Positions 14,653 through 15,110 of a DNA stretch of 15,110 nt are shown one piece after another. This stretch comes from Chytridium lagenaria (Eukaryota > Chytridiomycota > Chytridiomycetes > Chytridiales > Chytridiaceae): NCBI GenBank assembly GCA_025449115.1, contig JAHLKC010000318.1, positions 1 through 15,110 of the forward strand, in the 5' to 3' direction. Made by a program: the position numbers and the translations under genes. Position 1 is the stretch's first letter, and each line of letters starts with the position of its first letter. Under the pieces are notes generated by a model. That model ran no database searches. It was not told the origin of the DNA and saw nothing but the letters and a program-made list of their open reading frames with translations.

Positions 14653-15110
14653 TAACATCCATGTTAACGTCTGAATCACCATTTGGCGTGTCAAAATCTT
14701 CTCTTCCATCCAGGGTGTGAAACCGGTTATTCACGTGAGGATTTTTGTCGTGTGAGGATGTGGTGGGTCGCTTTAATATGGTTTTGGGCTGTGCAACTGG
14801 GCGAGGTTCTTCACGGTTTATGGGGCGGAAAACAGTTGTTGCGGGCGTATGTTTTGGCGTGTTTGTCGAATGGCTGCTGCGAGGTCTTCGGGGACACCGT
14901 CGAGGCAGGCATTCTTGATTTGCTGGCCTCCACGATGGTACATAGCACCTAGGCGTTTAATACAGTTCTCACGACCCTCCTTTTCCCTTTCCACTTTAGA
15001 TTTGCTGCTGGCGACAACCAATTCTGGCACCTCGAGAGGGTCAAAATTGACGAGAAGATGGCCGGCATCTTGAAGACGCTTCTTGATGTCCTCAGCGTAC
15101 GTATCGTCGC
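14645..15110 (-). pseudogene. Copy C ORF1, C-terminal part only (N-terminus beyond window), frameshifted
   Basis: From the right edge the minus strand encodes a conserved ORF1 block: MPELVVASSKSKVEREKEGR, then NCIKRLGAMYHRGGQQIKNA and CLDGVPEDLAAAIRQ, each aligning with copy A (ELVVSSSKSKAERETEG, GGQQIKNACLEG). A one-base shift near 14840 moves the frame to RPINREEPRPVAQPKTILKRP, and the acidic end DSDVNMDVNV stops at TGA 14647-14645. The stop overlaps the ORF2 start by 8 nt, as in A and B. The coiled coil and start are not in the window. Confidence 0.8.

Larger units (their letters stand above)
10683..15110 (-). mobile_element. Copy C: telomere-linked non-LTR retrotransposon, 5' end beyond the window
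   Basis: The third copy of the family enters from the right edge within ORF1 and ends at 10683 next to (TTAGGG)2. It has the best preserved ORF2 of the three: endonuclease, linker and N-terminal RT are open in one frame over 1.9 kb. ORF0 and the start of ORF1 lie outside the window. It differs from A and B throughout, and its 3' UTR contains a long single-base run. Confidence 0.92.

Noticed and set aside
14653..14709. Upstream in-frame start for copy C ORF2 (ATG at 14709) and similarly 2676 in copy A
   Set aside because: The extra residues overlap ORF1 and are not conserved. The ATG within ATGTCTGA is shared by all three copies.
1..15110. Host genes, tRNA/rRNA genes, CRISPR arrays or LTRs
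   Set aside because: The three elements and two 12-bp telomeric links account for the whole window. No direct terminal repeats, tRNA-like cloverleaf or spaced repeats were seen.

Overview
The window holds three head-to-tail copies of one non-LTR (LINE-type) retrotransposon family, all read on the minus strand. I call them copy A (1-4697, 3' part cut by the left edge), copy B (4710-10670, complete) and copy C (10683-15110, 5' part cut by the right edge). No gene unrelated to these elements is visible, and I recognise no tRNA, rRNA, CRISPR or prokaryotic operon signal. The LINE architecture and TTAGGG telomeric repeats indicate a eukaryote. A fungus is my best guess, from the compact intron-less layout and the style of the RT sequence, but host identity is inference.

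At both complete junctions, exactly two telomeric hexamers (CCCTAA x2 on the plus strand, so TTAGGG x2 on the sense strand) lie between the 3' end of one element and the 5' end of the next, with a repeat period of 5,973 bp. The window therefore looks like a telomeric or subtelomeric array of telomere-targeted LINEs. If the hexamers keep the native polarity, the chromosome end lies to the left.

Each element, read 5' to 3' on the minus strand, has: a short leader; ORF0, a basic/proline-rich protein with a zinc-ribbon-like cysteine cluster; a conserved TCACGTGA between ORF0 and ORF1; ORF1, with a coiled coil, a central conserved domain and an acidic tail; ORF2, with an AP-type (EEP) endonuclease, a reverse transcriptase and a C-terminal CCHC knuckle; a pyrimidine-rich 3' UTR; a conserved 3'-terminal block; then telomeric hexamers. 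ORF1 and ORF2 overlap by 8 nt (ATGTCTGA) in all three copies.

The most unusual feature is the ORF0 region. In both copies where it is visible, the whole ~770-800 nt from the element 5' end to the ORF1 start has no ATG in any sense frame, while the reverse triplet CAT occurs more than 20 times. ORF0 is nevertheless open in copy A and conserved in sequence with copy B. This suggests ORF0 starts at a non-AUG codon (a GTG is conserved in both copies) and that ORF1 is reached by leaky scanning to the first AUG of the transcript.

Every copy carries single-base frameshifts, and copy B also has a mutated RT active site (LAND for LADD), so as written none looks fully functional. The frequency of one-base indels could partly reflect assembly error in a long repeat.
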